Below, one piece after another: positions 42,947 to 55,329 of a DNA stretch of 64,000 nt. Below the pieces are notes generated by a model. That model had not been told where the DNA came from. It made no database searches and saw only the letters and a program-made list of their open reading frames with translations. Position 1 is the first letter of the stretch; each line of letters begins with the position of its first letter. Origin of the DNA: Macrostomum hystrix (taxonomy: Eukaryota; Platyhelminthes; Macrostomidae); NCBI GenBank assembly GCA_950097015.1, contig CATNEN010000003.1:5255501-5319500 (forward strand), in the 5' to 3' direction. A program made the position numbers and the translations under genes.

Positions 42947-45900
42947 ATGGACCAGGAGACCATCAAGAAACTAGCCGTCATCCAGTGGGTGCTGACCTTC
43001 CTATTGGTTGGACCAGGATGCGCTGTCGTCATGCTGATGCTGTTTCGCAGCAGCTGGTGGACGGTGATCCTGCTGTACGGCATCTGGTACTACTACGATC
43101 GCGATACACCGCGTCGCGGCGGCCGTCGCATCAACTGGGTTCGACGCTGGCCTCTCTGGCGCCTAATGGCCGACTATTTTCCGGTGCTGTTGCACTCAAC
43201 TTGCGAGCTAGACGCCAATGAGAACTACGTCCTGGGCTATCACCCGCACGGCGTGCTCAGCACCGGCGCCTTTCTGCACTTTGCCACCGAGGCCACCGGG
43301 TTTAGCAGGAAATTTCCAGGAATTACACCCTATCTTAGTGTGCTGGATGGACACTTTGATTTTCCGCTCTATCGAGAGTATTTTATGTGCTCAGGTTAGG
43401 TCCGCTTGGATACTGCATGGGACATTAATTTGGTACTTGTCGACTCGCAGCCAGCGAGAAGCCGAACACACCACACACGCGAACAATGTGTACATCTACA
43501 TCTGCACTGACTTGCTCATCGTCTGTCTGTGTACACTCTCACTGTGCCACTTAGGGGGTTGGACCCTTCAAATATGAATTGCACGAAAAGCCCCCAAGCC
43601 TTCTCTCCGCGGATGCGCCCCAAAGGACTGCGGTCTCGGCGCGCGTAATCGAGCTCAGGCACCTGGATGCCAGAGGCAAACGCAATAGATTGGTCTGCCA
43701 AAGACGCAATCGATCTAAAATTAGGCACTGAGTTTATTAGACTTTAATTAAAAATAGTTTTCTTTACTTCTGTCTTCTTTTATGTACGGTCGGATATATT
43801 CCTGCACTTCAGGGGTAGGCAAACTTCGGCCCGCGGGCCAGATGCGGCCCTTGAAGCTCCTAAATCCGGCCCATCGCCCCTTCCGACACCTACAGTATCC
43901 TGTCTCATATTTCTCTCATCTGGAGATGGAGAGCCTGATCTCTTATCTGTCTCATCTATTCTGTCTCATCTCTCACGTCTCAACTCTCCCATGTCTCATC
44001 TCTCCTGTGTCTCATCTCTCCTGTGTCTCATCTCTCCCGTGTCTCATCTCTCCCCTGTCTCATCCTACCCCTGTCTCATCTCCCTGTCTCATCTCTCCCG
44101 TGTCTCATATTCATACAGTTAATGAGGCCTGCTGCCGTCATACAGTTTAGCTGTCTCCGTAGCATGCACGCTAATAAGTTTATTTAATTAGAATTTTTTA
44201 TAATTACGAGAAATTGTACCCAAACTGTACTCGACTACAAAAGCAACAATTATACTCACATGCAGGCGTGATTTCGGTGCGAAAGGAGAGCCTTCAGCAC
44301 GTGCTATCTGGCAAGCAACGCCAGACAGGTAGGCCATCAGCCCGCAAACTCGTCTGCGTCATCCCTGGCGGCGCACTAGAGGCTCTGGACTCGCATCCGG
44401 GGGCTCTATACCGGGTGCACCTGCGCAACAAACTCGGCTTTGTGCGACTGGCAATGCAAACTGGGTTAGTTTCTTCTAGAGGCCCTGGACTTTTTATTCA
44501 GGGGTGGGGCTTGTATTTGAGGGGGGGCTCCTTGGATTTGAGGGGGGCTCCTTGGATTTGAGGGGGGCTCCTTGGATTTGAGGGGGGCTCCTTGGATTTG
44601 AGGGGGGCTCCTTGGATTTGAGGGGGGCTCCTTGGATTTGAGGGGGGCCTCCTTGGATTTGAGGGGGCTCCTTGGATTTGAGGGGGGCTCCTTGGATTTG
44701 AGGGGGGGCTCCTTGGATTTGAGGGGGGCTCCTTGGATTTGAGGGGGCTCCTTGGATTTGAGGGGGGGCTCCTTGGATTTGAGGGGGGGCTCCTTGGATT
44801 TGAGGGGGGGCTCCTTGGATTTGAGGGGGGGCTCCTTGGATTTGAGGGGGGCCTCCTTGGATTTGAGGGGGGCCTCCTTGGATTTGAGGGGGCTCCTTGG
44901 ATTTGAGGGGGCTCCTTGGATTTGAGGAGGGGCTCCTTGGATTTGAGGGGGGGCTCCTTGGATTTGAGGGGGGGCTCCTTGGATTTGAGGGGGGGCTCCT
45001 TGGATTTGAGGGGGGGCTCCTTGGATTTGAGGGGGGGGCTCCTTGGATTTGAGGGGGGGCTCCTTGGATTTGAGGGGGGGCTCCTTGGATTTGAGGGGGG
45101 CCTCCTTGGATTTGAGGGGGGCCTCCTTGGATTTGAGGGGGGCCTCCTTGGATTTGAGGGGGGCTCCTTGGATTTGAGGGGGGCTCCTTGGATTTGAGGG
45201 GGGCTCCTTGGATTTGAGGGGGGCTCCTTGGATTTGAGGGGGGCCTCCTTGGATTTGAGGGGGCTCCTTGGATTTGAGGGGGGGCTCCTTGGATTTGAGG
45301 GGGGCTCCTTGGATTTGAGGGGGGCCTCCTTGGATTTGAGGGGGGCCTCCTTGGATTTGAGGGGGGCCTCCTTGGATTTGAGGGGGGCTCCTTGGATTTG
45401 AGGGGGGCCTCCTTGGATTTGAGGGGGGCTCCTTGGATTTGAGGGGGGCTCCTTGGATTTGAGGGGGGGCTCCTTGGATTTGAGGGGGGCTCCTTGGATT
45501 TGAGGGGGCTCCTTGGATTTGAGGGGGGGCTCCTTGGATTTGAGGGGGGGCTCCTTGGATTTGAGGGGGGGCTCCTTGGATTTGAGGGGGGGCTCCTTGG
45601 ATTTGAGGGGGGCCTCCTTGGATTTGAGGGGGGCCTCCTTGGATTTGAGGGGGCTCCTTGGATTTGAGGGGGCTCCTTGGATTTGAGGAGGGGCTCCTTG
45701 GATTTGAGGGGGGGCTCCTTGGATTTGAGGGGGGGCTCCTTGGATTTGAGGGGGGGCTCCTTGGATTTGAGGGGGGGCTCCTTGGATTTGAGGGGGGGCT
45801 CCTTGGATTTGAGGGGGGGGCTCCTTGGATTTGAGGGGGGGCTCCTTGGATTTGAGGGGGGGCTCCTTGGATTTGAGGGGGGCCTCCTTGGATTTGAGGG

Positions 45901-47283
45901 GGGCCTCCTTGGATTTGAGGGGGGCCTCCTTGGATTTGAGGGGGGCTCCTTGGATTTGAGGGGGGCTCCTTGGATTTGAGGGGGGCTCCTTGGATTTGAG
46001 GGGGGCTCCTTGGATTTGAGGGGGGCCTCCTTGGATTTGAGGGGGCTCCTTGGATTTGAGGGGGGGCTCCTTGGATTTGAGGGGGGCTCCTTGGATTTGA
46101 GGGGGGCCTCCTTGGATTTGAGGGGGGCCTCCTTGGATTTGAGGGGGGCCTCCTTGGATTTGAGGGGGGCTCCTTGGATTTGAGGGGGGCCTCCTTGGAT
46201 TTGAGGGGGGCTCCTTGGATTTGAGGGGGGCTCCTTGGATTTGAGGGGGCCTCCTTGGATTTGAGGGGGGCCTCCTTGGATTTGAGGGGGAGCTCCTTGG
46301 ATTTGAGGGGGGCTCCTTGGATTTGAGGGAGGCTCCTTGGATTTGAGGGGGGCTCCTTGGATTTGAGGGGGGCTCCTTGGATTTGAGGGGGGCTCCTTGG
46401 ATTTGAGGGGGAGCTCCTTGGATTTGAGGGGGGCTCCTTGGATTTGAGGGGGAGCTCCTTGGATTTGAGGGGGAGCTCCTTGGATTTGAGGGGGGCTCCT
46501 TGGATTTGAGGGGGAGCTCCTTGGATTTGAGGGGGGGCTCCATGGATTTGAGGGGGGGCTTCTTGGATTTGAGGGGGGGCTCCTTGGATTTGAGGGGGAG
46601 CTCCTTGGATTTGAGGGGGGCTCCTTGGATTTGAGGGGGCACCTCTCCTTGGATTTGGGGCGCGCCTCTTGGTGCCTCTTTGGATTTCGGGGCCCATGCC
46701 TTAGACATGGGGGATTAGACTTTGGGGGGGGCCATGCCAGACTTGCTCCCTTAGGTTTATCTGGCTTATTTTGCCCTTTATGTACGCATATAACGTCCTT
46801 TTATTGTATTTAATATATTTTCTGAATCCTTGAACAATCTCCAGTTCTCACCTGGTGCCGTGTTTTTCTTTTGGCGAGATCGACATCTATAACCAGGTGA
46901 ACAATCAGACTGGCACACCGTTACGATCGATCCAGAACTTCCTAGTGAAGATTTTCGGATTCTCAATGCCAATCTTCAGCGGCCATCTTCTGCTACCGTT
47001 TGCTAAGCCAATCAACACTGTCGGTACGATAAATGAATAATTAAACTCGACCTCAATTATGAATAACACATTATACAGTCTGTTTTAGCAAACTACGTTT
47101 ATAATTTAATTCCCTCATTTATAACTTACAGTCGGTGCTCCCATCAAAGTTGAGAAGAATCTAGAACCAACTGATGACGAAGTTCGGAGCCTTCTTAGTC
47201 GTTACATCAGCGAATTGGAATTGCTATTCGACGCCAACAAAGACAAGTACATTGGCAAAGAGGCGAAACTGGAGATTCTGTAA
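42947..47283 (+). CDS. DGAT2/MOGAT-family acyl-CoA:acylglycerol acyltransferase
   Basis: ER membrane enzyme that transfers fatty acyl-CoA to mono- or diacylglycerol in triacylglycerol synthesis. Four exons: 42947-43394, 44266-44464, 46845-47023 and 47132-47283 (stop TAA); 978 nt, 325 aa; phases 1, 2 and 1 agree. Near the N-terminus are two hydrophobic segments (VIQWVLTFLLVGPGCAVVML and WTVILLYGIWYYY). The catalytic HPHG is present in YVLGYHPHGVLSTGAFLHFA. Then YREYFMCSGVISVRKESLQH across junction 1, KLVCVIPGGALEALDSHPGA, LRNKLGFVRLAMQTGSHLVP across junction 2, CFSFGEIDIYNQVNN, and LPFAKPINTVVGAPIKVEK across junction 3. This is the standard order for DGAT2/MOGAT; which of the two substrates is used cannot be told. 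Intron 1 holds a family 2 SINE and a CT-rich repeat; intron 2 is largely a G-rich minisatellite. Confidence 0.93.
43428..43705 (-). mobile_element. tRNA-derived SINE, family 2
   Basis: GTCGACTCGCAGCCAGCGAG, a CA tract, AATTGCACGAAAAGCCCCCA, TTCTCTCCGCGGATGCGCCC, then the box B complement GTAATCGAGCTCAGGCACCT and a decayed head. Lies in intron 1 of the DGAT2-like gene. Confidence 0.75.
43898..44112. repeat. CT-rich tandem repeat (GTCTCATCTCTCCCGT type)
   Basis: Ten or so irregular 15-19-bp units based on CTGTCTCATCTCTCC, in intron 1 of the DGAT2-like gene, about 150 bp before exon 2. Confidence 0.8.
44517..46650. repeat. G-rich ~21-bp minisatellite in intron 2 of the DGAT2-like gene
   Basis: About 100 copies of GGATTTGAGGGGGGCTCCTT, unit length 19-22 bp because the G run varies from four to eight and an extra C appears as GGGCC. 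G-rich on the coding strand throughout. Marker variants (TTGAGGAGGGG at ~44925 and ~45687; the eight-G unit at ~45030 and ~45812) show a duplicated block of about 760-780 bp. The minus ORFs of over 730 codons are artefacts. Confidence 0.97.
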
Positions 47284-49365
47284 TATAAAATTTACTTTAG
47301 GATTAGCTACAAAACTGCTTTATGATTTTCACAGATACTAATACCTAAATACCTATACCTATTTAGTATCTGTGATGATTTCTAAGCTCTACTTTTTCAT
47401 GAATAATATTATTTTAGCAATATTACAAATTTCTGTTCTGATTTTAATTTACGATGTGCTCACGCGAATTAGTATAGCAGTTGGCACGCAAGTATATATT
47501 CTACAAGCCTTTACAACGCTTTAGACAACATTACCAATTTCATTGAAATCTTTGTTTTCATGTGTTCATGTGTTAATTTGAGAAGATTATATCATGACGA
47601 ATCCAAGAAATGTCTCCTGAAAGAAAACAAATCCAAAATATGTCCATCTTAAAAATCATTCATAAATTAGCAGCAAAAAGTTACTGTCATTGTTTCCTTA
47701 AATTATCCTGAATGCCTAATATTATAAACAATTTTTTAAATCAATTTTAATTAATTTGCAAAAAACGTCTTCCAATCTAACAACGTTGCTATAGCAAATT
47801 TGCTATAGTGCGTACTTCAGAGAGCTCTAATGCACCACGTTATTAATGTATCAATCAAAAGTTCGATAAAATCGTGAATGAAGTTGCATAACTCTAGTTT
47901 AAAAAATAAAATAATTTTTTAGCTCTAAATTTTTTGTGACCAAATTCAAATAAAATCTCCTTCCGTGTAGTCGATATACAAGTTGCGCGGTACTTGAATT
48001 CGCGTTCGTTTGTATTAGCGTGCTGAGTGGCATAACAAAGTTTCATTTACAAAACACTTAGATAAGGTGCAGTGAAGGTTAAACTTGTAAAGAGGGATCG
48101 ATTTAGCCTAAATTAAGATGTGGTTAAACTTGTAACTATAAAAACTTTACTTTAGATTTGATTCTTGAAAAGAAAAGATTCAATTTAAAAGACAAGCTGA
48201 ACTAATAAATTTTAATAATTTAATTTCTCCCTGTCTACTGACCTATAGAAGTCTATAGTAAGTTTAGTATCTATACTAAGTTTAGTATCTATACCCCATG
48301 TATGAATAAGATTTATAGTACGCATCGTACGCATGTAAATTTAATTGTTTCTAAGCTGTATTTCTATAATAAATTACTTTGATACAGACCTAAAAAACAG
48401 AATCTAACGTTTCTTGCTCAATTGTATCTCGAATGAATTTTGAAATAAGGCACTAAGTTACCCAATCAATGCACCATCAAAAGTGTGGGTATGTGGTATG
48501 GTATTTAAGTCAAATGATTAAATAAGTCAAATAAGTCAAATAAGTAAACTGATTTTAAGTCCAGAAACATATTATTAACTATAGTTCTTAATTTAATCAA
48601 ATATATTAGAATCACTAATTTATTTAATAAATAATTTGCAAGTCTCTTATAACTATAACTATAACTATACAAGCCATTAGCTTCACAATTCTTATTAGCT
48701 TTGATGCATTTTTCAATTTGATCTATTTTATTATTTTGTTTAGCTTGTGATTTATTGAGTTAGCTCAACATGGCATATGTCAATGATTGTTATTATTTGC
48801 TATCTTCAAATTGATACGATTATAGCATAGGCCTATATATTATTATAAACAGTTGTAATAGCACCACAATTCTTATGATTATGTCCATGTTTAAAATTTA
48901 AACTGTGCTATTATTTATTATTAAAAATCTTTATAATGTTAAACATAATTATGTGGGAGTAGCATTTATTATTTTTAATTTGATACATTATTTCTTTTGT
49001 AAATGTCTATGTACACCTAAACAAACCATTATATCCACTTTGAATAGCTATTTATTAGAAAAAAACACCATTCTTGCTTGGATTTCATCTGTCTTAGTTG
49101 CATTGGTATAGTAGGCAATACTCAAAGTTAGAAGACTGCATTTTAATTACTGAAACTAGTGTAACAGTTAGCCACTTTATAAATACGTTCTTTCTAGTAT
49201 AAAAATTGTAAAAATAAATAAAATAAAAAATGCACCAAAAAAAATAATTTTTGTTTATCTTTGTACCGTATTGAAAGTAATGCTTATGTAAATAATTTTG
49301 TTTTAATACTGTATCCTGTAAATAATACTTTGTAAAATATTATCGTTTTAACAAAATGTCAATTT
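47284..49365. other. AT-rich gene desert
   Basis: 3' flank of the DGAT2-like gene and beyond. Many simple A/T runs; the ORF at 48905-49111 has the composition of AT-rich noncoding DNA. No exon, RNA gene or array was recognised. Confidence 0.5.
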
Positions 49366-49990
49366 GCTCTGTATAAATAGCCGCGAGTTTTGACCAGGAA
49401 AAATAAAGGTTGGGACAAACAAACCAGAGTGTTAAAGAGTCTAAAGTGTCTCTGAAGTTTTCTTGTAAGAAGTTGAAGTTAAAGACAAGTGTTCTAAGGT
49501 GTTTTCAAGAGTTTAAAGAGTGAGTTTAAAGTGAGATAATTTGAAGTGTGTAAAGAGTTGAAATTGAAGGAGTTTTAGTGTGTTTGTAAAAAGAGTTTTT
49601 AAGTGTGTTAAAAAAAAGCAAATTTCCGAAGGTATTGCATTGTGTTATTCATTTTAAGAAGAAAAAGCAGTGAGAGATATAATCAGAATTATACTCAGGA
49701 ATTATACTAAGAATATTACAGAAGAGAAACTGCTAAACTCTAATCTCGGGGACGCCTAATTGACTGGAAACGTGTACAGTTGCCTAGTTACCGCTCGTGC
49801 ATATATAAATGCTACCATTTGAGAAGTTAAAACGGCCCATTTAAGGACCGCCATTTAAAATTATCTATTAGTTGAGTCAACAGCAGTGGAATTATTAAAA
49901 TAGCCCAAGAACAACTTTGGTGGCATTCAGTAGAATTAAGTAAAAAGAAGTAAAGCCCTAGTACAACTTTGGTAACAGCGGTGGGATAGT
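49366..49990 (+). mobile_element. Possible LTR (solo or 5' LTR) with promoter and poly(A) signal
   Basis: GTATAAATAG at 49370-49379 is followed 30 bp later by AATAAA (49401-49406), the compact promoter/polyadenylation pairing typical of LTRs. At 49963-49986 there is ACAACTTTGGTAACAGCGGT plus GGGA, resembling the LTR end and primer-binding site of Ty3-like elements. Two related motifs flank it (49911 and 50006). No gag-pol was found downstream, and the left end was not defined. Confidence 0.3.
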
Positions 49991-51020
49991 TAATTTCCAC
50001 CTGTAACAACTTCGGTGTCAGCGTCAGCGATAGAATAAAAGTTAAACTTATTAAATAAGGCCTGCAACACTAGTTATAATATAACTTTACTAGGGGGCCT
50101 AGTGTCTTTACTAGCTTCTAGGTAAATTAACCAAATTTCTTTATGCCAAATTTTTTGTTTGGATTGTGATTTTTTAATGTGTAATGTTAAGTTTTTAGGT
50201 TGAAAACATACAAGTATATGCTCCCTAACCTATGGTTTTAGGAGTAGCTAGTTTAATTAATTTAATTGCAACTTAACAGTAGGACTACCAAGTCATTTTG
50301 CTGCCTGTTTTTATACCAAATGGGTGCTTTCCCCCACCCCTGAAAATGTTTTTGCCAGCACCTGAGTGCTTTGGGGGTGACTGATTGGTTGACAGACTAG
50401 TTGAGGGTGTCCTGTGGTTGAGCTGCGCCTAATAGTTAGGCTTGAACAGTGAAATTGGAGAAATTCGCATCAGGGTGTCCATAGTTGCCTAGTTCCACCT
50501 ATTGTAGCTCTTTAAGGTCTAGATAGATAAGAGAGATAAATCTAGATAAAGGTCAGTGACTGCCGAAGTTGGAGATGATGCAAGCACATTCGGGTGACAT
50601 GCTGATAAAGTTTGAAGGTCTGGAAAGGCCGCACTGAGGCGCAGTGCAAATGTATAGGGGTGTATGAAATACTCTAGCTCTTATGGGAAAAATCGGACCT
50701 TTGGCCAGAAACATTGAATGTCTTGATGGTCTGAAGAGCTGGCGACTTGTTTCTTGTTCTAGAAGATGCGCAACAAAAAGTTGGCCCATGTTCTTGAGTT
50801 TCGTGTGCTTGCCTTGTTCCGTTTGGGTGCGGCAAAAAATTGTTAGGGGGGGATTCCCCTTGGTAGTTCTACTGTTAAGGTAACAAAAAAAGAAACTCTA
50901 AATGATACTTTAATATAACCTAAACTCTACCAATGCCAGTGAAATAATATATATTACTATAAACATAGTGCATTATCTTCCACCTCTACCTCAGGCTCTA
51001 TTGAGCCATACTTCGAAATT
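49991..51020. other. Unassigned spacer between the LTR candidate and the 33-bp array
   Basis: No gene recognised. Opposed short ORFs at 50553-50789 (-) and 50683-50883 (+) lack any family signal. Confidence 0.4.
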
Positions 51021-51730
51021 CATTCCACTTTTACCTCAGGCTTAAGTGAGTCATTCTTTCGAGATCCATTCCATCATTACATTGGGCTCTATTCAGATCT
51101 AATCCACCTCTACCTCAGGCTCTATTCAGATCTAATCCACCTCTACCTCAGGCTCTATTCAGATCTAATCCACCTCTACCTCAGGCTCTATTCAGATCTA
51201 ATCCACCTCTACCTCAGGCTCTATTCAGATCTAATCCACCTCTACCTCAGGCTCTATTCAGGTCCAATCCACCTCTACCTCAGGCTCTATTCAGGTCTAA
51301 TCCACCTCTACCTCAGGCTCTATTCAGGTCCATTCCACTTTTACCTCAGGCTTTAGTGAGTCATTCTTTCGAGATCCATTCCATCATTACATTGGGCTCT
51401 ATTCAGATCTAATCCACCTCTACCTCAGGCTCTATTCAGATCTAATCCACCTCTACCTCAGGCTCTATTCAGATCTAATCCACCTCTACCTCAGGCTCTA
51501 TTCAGGTCCAATCCACCTCTACCTCAGGCTCTATTCAGGTCTAATCCACCTCTACCTCAGGCTCTATTCAGGTCCATTCCACTTTTACCTCAGGCTTTAG
51601 TGAGTCATTCTTTCAAGATCCAATCCCTCTACCTCAGGCTCTATTCAGGTCCAATCCACCTCTACCTCAGGCTCTATTCAGGTCCAATCCACCTCTACCT
51701 CAGGCTCTATTCAGGTCCAATCCCACTGGT
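51021..51730. repeat. 33-bp minisatellite with higher-order structure
   Basis: About 18 copies of a 33-bp unit with core CTCTACCTCAGGCTCTATTC and endings AGATCTAATCCAC or AGGTCCAATCCAC. A longer spacer block beginning TTTTACCTCAGGCTTWAGTG recurs at about 51029, 51331 and 51580, marking block duplication. Confidence 0.93.
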
Positions 51731-51849
51731 AAATCCCACTGATCAGTTTTTTTCTCTACCTCTGGCTCTTCTCAGGTCTTTTTTTGAGATACATTCCACC
51801 CCTACCTCTGGTTCTATTCAGATTCCACCTCTAACTTCGGCCCGTTGAG

Positions 51850-53600
51850 TGAGGATTCTTATCCATAAATTTCTTGAATTTTGTTACTTTTATTTTGGTT
51901 TTGTCCTTATCTTACTACTTTTTGGTGTTTTTTGGAAGCTTAGTAAGTAGTTAATATGTCAGCGACCTATGTGCTTCCTAGTGGTTATTGAGTGCAAGCT
52001 TTATTTACGAATTAAAGTGTAAAATTGTTTACAAGGGCTTACAATTATGACAGAGAAGTGTTCAAAGTTCGTTTAGTAAGCTATAGTGATTGATTGTATT
52101 TTGGTAGATTGCATTTCTTATTGTTGTAACTTTTGAAAGTCTTACTCAGTGCTTTATTTGTGAATGGTTTTTTTATTTTTGTCTTCTCGTAACTTAGGAC
52201 AATATCACGAGGTTATTAGGATTTTTAAAAATATGTAATGGAAGTAGGAATTCAAATTAGCAATGCTAGGGACCAGGTTTACTGGCGCTTCTAAAGACTG
52301 CGTACATCAGTTCAGTCCATAGACTGGGGCTGGGGGCCGAGATTCGAACTCCCGACCTTTCGGCCAGAAGTACCAAGCTATAAAGAGATGATTACAAGCT
52401 ACCTGACTATGTTCTTGCTTAACTTAAACGTGCCATTGTGTTTGTGTGTGCATCATCGTGCGTCATCGCAGTTCTCAAAATAGTCTGTCCGAAATTCTCT
52501 TAAATGTCTCAACTCGTGTAGCTGAGGTATATATATTTGACATTAGGTATCATTGCATTTTAGCATTGTTTACAGTCGTGTTTGGCTAGTCACTAAAAAA
52601 GAAACGAATATGAAAAGTAACGATTACTATCTCGTTACTTTGAAATTACACAATTTTTACATTTGCGTGTCTTATTAGTTTTTTATGATTCTAGTACCTG
52701 GATGTACTAAATCTTTAAACCGAATCTTTTTTTTAAGAACTAAGAACATGTTTAAGAGAGTCTGGGTAGGTAGACACATCTGTATTTATTAATAGTTTTA
52801 TCATGGTTGTTATGTGTGCGGCCTTTATAGCTGTCAATATCTAGCTGCACTCAGTTACTTTACTTTACCGTCTGTTTGTGTGTGACGTCAGCAACTTTGT
52901 TTACGGGGCTTGAGGTCTGGCTGTTTTGTACTCCCCGCGTGTTTTTTGCGCTCTATTATTATAATTGCTTGATTTTTCTTTCTCATTTTACAGTCTTATC
53001 GCTCGCCTTCTCTCTCTCCCCCTCAAGTCCGAGATTTCTTGAGATCGTTCTCTCTGTTTCTCAAACTATTTATCCTACTCTCGACCAAACCAACCCATCT
53101 CAGAACAATAGAGAACTTAAACAATGACATGAGTTGGCCTTCTCTTATATTATGTTCCATTTTCTATTATTAGATATTGCTCAGTCTATTCATAATTATT
53201 TGACAGAGAAAGCTCACAGTATAGGAAGGGGCTAGAGAGAAGGTCTGTAGAGAGTTGGTTCTTACTTCTTAGCTTCACGAAATGTTGTTTACGCAGTCTG
53301 GCACAGTGAACTCTACCTTATTTTTTGTATGCCTGTTCTGTTCTGTACCATAGTTTACCGTAGATTTATAAATTAATCAGTTGGACCATTCTGAACTGAA
53401 GCGGTATAAGTAGCTCGTAATTATAGGACGCACCGGCCCGTTGGTTACATTACATTTGAAGGTCGTTGGTTGTTGCCGAAATTTGGTTTAACTTCTTATC
53501 AGTTTTTAGTTGCCAAGTTAGCTATTTTTCTTTGCACCATTAGTTAGGCTGACCTTGGACAAAATCTGCGAACTCGCACTCTAAGAATTTCTGATTCGTT
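51850..53600. other. Noncoding stretch with one SINE-related fragment
   Basis: At 52285-52385 a minus-strand fragment shares the family 1 body (GCGTACATCAGTTCAGTCCA) fused to a different tRNA-like box B complement (GATTCGAACTCCCGACCTTT). Otherwise no gene or array recognised. Confidence 0.5.
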
Positions 53601-53639
53601 AATTTTCCGTGGCACCTACTATAAAGTGAAATTACCGAG

Positions 53640-55310
53640 TTTACCAGTAAAATTACCGAAATCACATGTGTAATGATTGAATTCAGTAGTGCAATTGTCA
53701 AGTTTACTTGTAGAAGTACTGAATTTACCAGTGGGATTACCGAATTTACCAATAGGATTACCGAAGTTACCGATAGGATTACCGAAGTTACCAGTAGGAT
53801 TACCGGATAGGATTACTAGGATTAGGATTACTAGTAGGATTACCGAATTTACCAGTAGGATTACCGAATTTACTAGTAGGATTACCGAATTTACCAGTAG
53901 GATTACCGAATTTACTAGTAGGATTACCGAATTTACCAGTAGGATTACCGAAGTGACCAATAGGATTACTGAGTTTAACCATAGGATTGCTGAATTTAAC
54001 CATAGGATTACTGAATTTAACCATAGGATTACTGAATTTAACCATAGGATTACTGAATTTAACCATAGGATTACTGAATTTAACCATAGGATTGCTGAAT
54101 TTAACCATAGGATTGCTGAATTTAACCATAGGATTGCTGAATTTAACCATAGGATTGCTGAATTTAACCATAGGATTACTGAGTTTAACCATAGGATTGC
54201 TGAATTTAACCATAGGATTGCTGAATTTAACCATAGGATTGCTGAATTTAACCATAGGATTGCTGAATTTAACCATAGGATTACTGAATTTAACCATAGG
54301 ATTACTGAGTTTAACCATAGGATTGCTGAATTTAACCATAGGATTGCTGAATTTAACCATAGGATTACTGAATTTAACCATAGAATTGCTGAATTTAACC
54401 ATAGGATTGCTGAATTTAACCATAGGATTACTGAATTTAACCATAGGATTGCTGAATTTAACCATAGGATTACTGAATTTAACCATAGGATTGCTGAATT
54501 TAACCATAGGATTACTGAATTTAACCATAGAATTGCTGAATTTAACCATAGGATTGCTGAATTTAACCATAGGATTGCTGAATTTAACCATAGGATTACT
54601 GAATTTAACCATAGAATTGCTGAATTTAACCATAGGATTACTGAATTTAACCATAGGATTGCTGAATTTAACCATAGGATTACTGAATTTAACCATAGAA
54701 TTGCTGAATTTAACCATAGGATTGCTGAATTTAACCATAGGATTGCTGAATTTAACCATAGGATTGCTGAATTTAACCATAGAATTGCTGAATTTAACCA
54801 TAGGATTGCTGAATTTAACCATAGGATTGCTGAATTTAACCATAGGATTGCTGAATTTAACCATAGGATTACTGAATTTAACCATAGAATTGCTGAATTT
54901 AACCATAGGATTGCTGAGTTTAAACATAGGATTGCTGAATTTAACCATAGGATTGCTGAATTTAACCATAGGATTGCTGAATTTAACCATAGGATTGCTG
55001 AATTTAACCATAGGATTGCTGAATTTAACCATAGGATTACTGAATTTAACCATAGGATTGCTGAATTTAACCATAGGATTGCTGAATTTAACCATAGGAT
55101 TGCTGAATTTAACCATAGGATTGCTGAATTTAATCATAGGATTGCTGAATTTAACCGCAATCCACCAATCACCAATCCTATGTATTTACCAATCTTATGT
55201 ATGTACCAATCTTATGTATTTACCAATCTTATGTATCAGTCGAGTTACCGAATTTACCAGTAAAATTACTGAATTTTCCAGTAGAATTACCGAATTGACT
55301 ATTGCAATTC
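53640..55310. repeat. 21-bp minisatellite, nested old and young unit types
   Basis: Core 53960-55155: about 55 copies of TTGCTGAATTTAACCATAGG plus A (TTACTG variant common). The left edge (53640-53960) and the far right edge (55240-55300) carry an older unit type ACCGAATTTACCAGTAGGAT. The plus-strand 528- and 445-codon ORFs are artefacts of a stop-free 21-bp unit. Confidence 0.96.
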
Positions 55311-55329
55311 ATTACATTCAGTAGGATCT

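Noticed and set aside
44466-46708. Two overlapping minus-strand ORFs of more than 730 codons (Pro/Gln-rich)
   Set aside because: They are translations of the G-rich minisatellite in two frames, lie in a DGAT2-like intron, and the frame shifts whenever the G run length changes.
48905-49111. 68-codon hydrophobic ORF
   Set aside because: Composition follows local A+T content; no family or promoter support.
53677-55324. 528- and 445-codon ORFs on both strands
   Set aside because: The 21-bp repeat is stop-free in several frames; no start context, domain or codon bias.
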